7,779 nt of DNA, from NCBI GenBank assembly GCA_964444865.1, contig CAYUJE010000300.1:1-7779 (forward strand), in the 5' to 3' direction. The first letter of the stretch is position 1, and each line of letters begins with the position of its first letter. The translations under genes were made by a program, and so were the position numbers. Positions 5,275 to 7,779 of the stretch are shown here, piece after piece. This stretch comes from SXOA01 sp964444865 (lineage in GTDB: Bacteria > Planctomycetota > Planctomycetia > Pirellulales > Pirellulaceae). Below the pieces are notes generated by a model. The model saw only the letters and a list, made by a program, of their open reading frames with translations. It did no database searches and was not told where the DNA came from.

Positions 5275-6877
5275 GGCATGGGTGTTGGCGGCAATTGTCT
5301 TCTCTCTGGGTATGGCAATCCAGAGTCGCGCCGACGAACTCAACGAACTTCCGCTTGATGGCTGGAAGAAGCTCCGTGAGGTCGAGCGCTATCAGATGCA
5401 GATCGCGGAAAAGTACTGGCGGGAACAGAACTGGAAGGCCGCGAGCGCCGAATACGAAAAATTCATGACTCTTTATGAAAAGAGCGAAGGTGCGCCGTTC
5501 GCCCAACTCAAATGGAGCCTGTCCCAGTGCCAACTCAAGAAGCAGAATACGGCGATCAAGGAAGGGTTTCAGTCAGTGATTGACTACTGGCCCGATTCCG
5601 ATCAAGCAACCGCTGCGGCCTACTACATTGGGCACACCTACAAGGAAATCGGCCGAACGAAAGAAGCCAAAAAGGCCCTGCGGGACGTGGTGACGAAGCA
5701 TCCCGCCCATTTAGCAACGGTTTTTGCCCTGGCCGACTTGATTGACATTGCGGCTACCGAGAAGGATGAAACGACGCAGGTCGAATTGTGGAAGAAAATG
5801 ACCTTCGATCTGAAGCGAACTCCCTATGCGGCCGGTCCCTGCCAGCAGGCCTCACGCGAACTGGCGGTCTATTCCTTCCGCCAAGGGGCGTTTGACGACG
5901 GGGTGAAGGCCCTCGCGACGACTTACGCCCCCGATCAGATGCCCTATCACGTTCAGGCTTACATCCGCACACCCATTGCCGAGATGGTGGCGGACTCCAA
6001 GACCAAGGCCAAGGGAGAGAAACTGGCGGAGACGGCTGTGTCGTGGCTCAAAGGGCAGATTCCAGCGGACATTGCGAAGCCTGAGGGGAAGGCCCTGGCT
6101 CGGCAAGCGTGGTTTGCAGCGGCGGATGTGCTGGCGGTGGCCCTGAAGGACGCGGATGTGCCCCCTGCCTATGAGCAGATGCATAAGCTCTTTGCGCCGG
6201 ATGATGAGGTGCTGGGTCGATTCGCCGCCTGGTACAAGACAAAAACGAAGTATGACCAAGCCCGCGAAGTTTACCGTCGCTATGCGGATAAGAATGAGGG
6301 TTTGGGACAGATTGCCTATTCCTACCGCGAGCAGCAGAACTGGGCGTCGGCGGTGCAAGCCTACAACCAGCTCATCGGTCAGGATGCGGAACATGCCGTC
6401 CGCTGGAAGCCAGAACTGGCGGCGACGCAACGGGCCGCTGGGAAATGGCCGGAGGCGATTGCCGTGTATGAGGATTTGTATTCGTCGGACGCCAAGAACT
6501 CAGGCCAATGGCGGTGGCAGGTGGCAGTCACGCATCAGCAGGCGGGGCAGTTGAAAGAAGCTATCGGCCACTACCGTCAGTGCGACAACTTCCCGGAGAA
6601 TTACAAGGCAATGGCCTGGTGCCACCGGCAGCTCAAGCAGCAGAACGAGGCGATCATCCTCTACAACCAGGTCGCCACGCATGTGCCGTCGGCTCCGTGG
6701 GCCTTTTTGCAGATGGCCTATTGCAAGGAAGAGGCCGGCGAACAAGAACCGGCGATCCAGGCCTTTCAGAAGGTCTGCAAGAAGTTTCCCAAGGATGGCC
6801 ATGCCGGCATCGCCCACGCTCACTTGCAGCAGAAGTACAAGATTTCGGTGACGCTGGGTGGGGCGGCGGAGGAGTAA
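5255..6877 (+). CDS. Secreted (periplasmic) tetratricopeptide repeat protein
   Basis: This 540 aa protein starts with a Sec-type signal peptide: R7, a hydrophobic core at about 8-22, and a likely cleavage after SRA at 24-26. No lipobox is seen; the only early Cys, C6, comes before the hydrophobic core. TPR-like helices fill about 45-165 (for example EKYWREQNWKAASAEYEKF and AAAYYIGHTYKEIGRTKEA) and about 348-525 (five or so units, including WPEAIAVYEDLY, LKEAIGHYRQC and QEPAIQAFQKV). A more divergent helical stretch lies between them. TPRs bind proteins; no enzyme motif is visible. It starts at GTG with a good ribosome-binding site directly after the DUF4159 gene, so the two are likely made together. 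As last gene of the block and predicted periplasmic, it may be the outer partner of the ExbB-ExbD machine (inference). Confidence 0.9.
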   Translation: MQSVQCRAWVLAAIVFSLGMAIQSRADELNELPLDGWKKLREVERYQMQIAEKYWREQNWKAASAEYEKFMTLYEKSEGAPFAQLKWSLSQCQLKKQNTAIKEGFQSVIDYWPDSDQATAAAYYIGHTYKEIGRTKEAKKALRDVVTKHPAHLATVFALADLIDIAATEKDETTQVELWKKMTFDLKRTPYAAGPCQQASRELAVYSFRQGAFDDGVKALATTYAPDQMPYHVQAYIRTPIAEMVADSKTKAKGEKLAETAVSWLKGQIPADIAKPEGKALARQAWFAAADVLAVALKDADVPPAYEQMHKLFAPDDEVLGRFAAWYKTKTKYDQAREVYRRYADKNEGLGQIAYSYREQQNWASAVQAYNQLIGQDAEHAVRWKPELAATQRAAGKWPEAIAVYEDLYSSDAKNSGQWRWQVAVTHQQAGQLKEAIGHYRQCDNFPENYKAMAWCHRQLKQQNEAIILYNQVATHVPSAPWAFLQMAYCKEEAGEQEPAIQAFQKVCKKFPKDGHAGIAHAHLQQKYKISVTLGGAAEE

Positions 6878-6878
6878 G

Positions 6879-6914
6879 GCCCTCACCCCGGCCCTCTCCC
6901 AAAGGGAGAGGGAG
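6879..6914 (+). repeat. Palindromic GC-rich repeat, copy B, inside the aminotransferase 3' end
   Basis: This is the second copy of the element at 2782-2816, with a perfect nine-pair stem: CCCTCTCCC (6892-6900), AAA loop, GGGAGAGGG (6904-6912). It starts two bases after the TPR gene stop. On the minus strand it supplies the stop codon (6883-6885) and about the last ten codons of the aminotransferase. It sits between convergent genes and could terminate in both directions, but no T-run follows on either strand. Confidence 0.8.
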
Positions 6915-7779
6915 TAGCGGAATGACCCCGCGCGCGCTGATGGACCCGCTTCGTCAGGTCCTTGGTGACCGGCCCCGGCTTGCCATCTCCAATGATGCGG
7001 CTGTCGACTTTGATGACGGGAATGACTTCGGCTGCGGAGCCGGTGAGGAAGCATTCGTCGGCGATGTAGACGTCGTGCCTGACGAGCGGGATTTCGAGAA
7101 CTTCCAGCTTGGCTTCGCGGGCAATCTCGATGACGGCATCGCGCGTGATTCCTTCGAGGATGCCGGCGTCGATGGGCGGAGTCAACAGTTTCCCCTTTTT
7201 CACCAGGAAGATGTTGTCGCCGGTGCATTCGGCCACTTCCCCCTTGGCGTTAAGCATCAGGGCCTCGACGCACCCGGCTTGCAGCCCCTCGATTTTGGCC
7301 ATGATGTTGTTGAGGTAGTTCAGCGACTTGATCCGCGGGCTGAGAGCGGCGGAATGGTTGCGGATGGTGCTGGCCGTGACGATGGTCAGACCGTTCTCGT
7401 AGAGTTCCTTGGGATAGAGCTGGATGTGGTCGGTGATGATGATGACCTGCGGGTCGCTGCATTTGTTCGGGTCCAGGCCGAGCGCCCCGGCACCGCGCGT
7501 GACAATCAGGCGGATGTAGCCGTCCTTGATGCCGTTTTTGGCAAGCGTTTCGTTGACAGCCTGGGCTAGGGCTTCCTGGGTTGTCGGAATCGTCAGCCAG
7601 ATCGCCTTGGCCGAATCCCACAGCCGCTCTAGATGGGCCTTGAGCCGAAAGACCTTGCCGCCGTAGCTGCGCATCCCTTCAAAAACCCCGTCGCCGTAAA
7701 GCAGCCCGTGGTCATAGACGCTGATTTTGGCGTTTTCTTTGTCGTAGTACTTGCCGTTGATATAGATTTGCAGGGGCAT
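6883..7779 (-). CDS. ilvE: Branched-chain amino acid aminotransferase (PLP fold type IV)
   Basis: This 298 aa protein is a class IV PLP aminotransferase. It probably transfers the amino group between glutamate and the 2-oxo acids of leucine, isoleucine and valine in the cytoplasm. Visible family motifs are YINGKYY (6-12), YDHGLLYGDGVFEGMRSY (22-39), IRLIVTRGAG (89-98), IKSLNYLNNIMAK (150-162) with K151 as the predicted Schiff-base lysine, EVAECTGDNIFLVKKG (181-196) with E184 near the PLP ring nitrogen, GITR (210-213), and CFLTGSAAEVIPV (243-255). Length is normal for the family. The ATG occupies the final three bases of the window and matches the usual N-terminus, so the gene looks complete although its ribosome-binding site is outside. 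The C-terminus is odd: after about residue 287 it reads repeat-derived sequence (PSPFGRGPG). A D-amino acid aminotransferase or ADC lyase is less likely given the motifs. It is convergent to, and not part of, the motor locus. Confidence 0.92.
   Translation of the reverse strand: MPLQIYINGKYYDKENAKISVYDHGLLYGDGVFEGMRSYGGKVFRLKAHLERLWDSAKAIWLTIPTTQEALAQAVNETLAKNGIKDGYIRLIVTRGAGALGLDPNKCSDPQVIIITDHIQLYPKELYENGLTIVTASTIRNHSAALSPRIKSLNYLNNIMAKIEGLQAGCVEALMLNAKGEVAECTGDNIFLVKKGKLLTPPIDAGILEGITRDAVIEIAREAKLEVLEIPLVRHDVYIADECFLTGSAAEVIPVIKVDSRIIGDGKPGPVTKDLTKRVHQRARGHSATPSPFGRGPG

Noticed and set aside
4146..5318. Minus-strand open frame of 390 codons opposite the DUF4159 gene
   Set aside because: Long but shows no domain pattern. 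The + strand product has TM segments, DUF4159-like motifs and tight operon spacing.
2782..6914. CRISPR array or insertion sequence suggested by the two repeat copies
   Set aside because: There are only two copies 4 kb apart, no spacers of regular length, no cas or transposase gene and no target duplication that I can see.
6508..7569. Plus-strand open frame of 353 codons across the TPR gene end and the aminotransferase
   Set aside because: It runs out of frame through the TPR gene and antisense to the aminotransferase, both of which have strong family evidence.

Overview
The window looks like chromosomal DNA from a planctomycete-type Gram-negative bacterium. This is inferred from protein style (TPR proteins, paired ExbD paralogues, a DUF4159 membrane protein) and from short GC-rich palindromic repeats in the intergenic gaps. 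No rRNA or other phylogenetic marker is present, so the assignment is moderate. Coding density is very high and no gap exceeds about 70 bases.

Positions 1-6877 hold seven genes, all on the + strand and probably working together. They are: (1) the 3' part of a large protein with a beta-rich, acidic-motif domain followed by TPR repeats; (2) an ExbB/TolQ/MotA-family proton channel with a long N-terminal extension; (3) and (4) two different ExbD/TolR-family proteins; (5) an unrecognised single-pass membrane protein with an Ala/Pro/Lys-rich tail; (6) a polytopic membrane protein ending in a DUF4159-like domain; (7) a secreted TPR protein. Genes 2-3, 4-5 and 6-7 are tightly coupled: the ribosome-binding site overlaps or directly follows the upstream stop. 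Genes 1-2, 3-4 and 5-6 are separated by 58-66 bases, and each of these gaps contains a palindromic element. The gene set suggests an ion-driven ExbB-ExbD motor whose force is passed to an envelope complex of TPR and DUF4159 proteins. No TonB, TolA, TolB or Pal gene is visible, so what it drives is unknown. This is the best candidate in the window for an undescribed system.

Positions 6883-7779 hold a convergent, unrelated gene: a fold-type IV PLP aminotransferase, most likely a branched-chain amino acid aminotransferase. Its start codon is the last three bases of the window. Only five bases separate its stop from the stop of the TPR gene.

A second theme is short repeats that have become functional parts of genes. 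One copy of a 35-36 base palindromic repeat supplies the ribosome-binding site of the second exbD. The other copy encodes the last residues and stop of the aminotransferase. A tandem AGTGNNN heptamer array contains the GTG start codon and first residues of the secreted TPR protein. A pair of hairpins with complementary loops precedes the DUF4159 gene, and a terminator-like hairpin plus T-run lies between genes 1 and 2.
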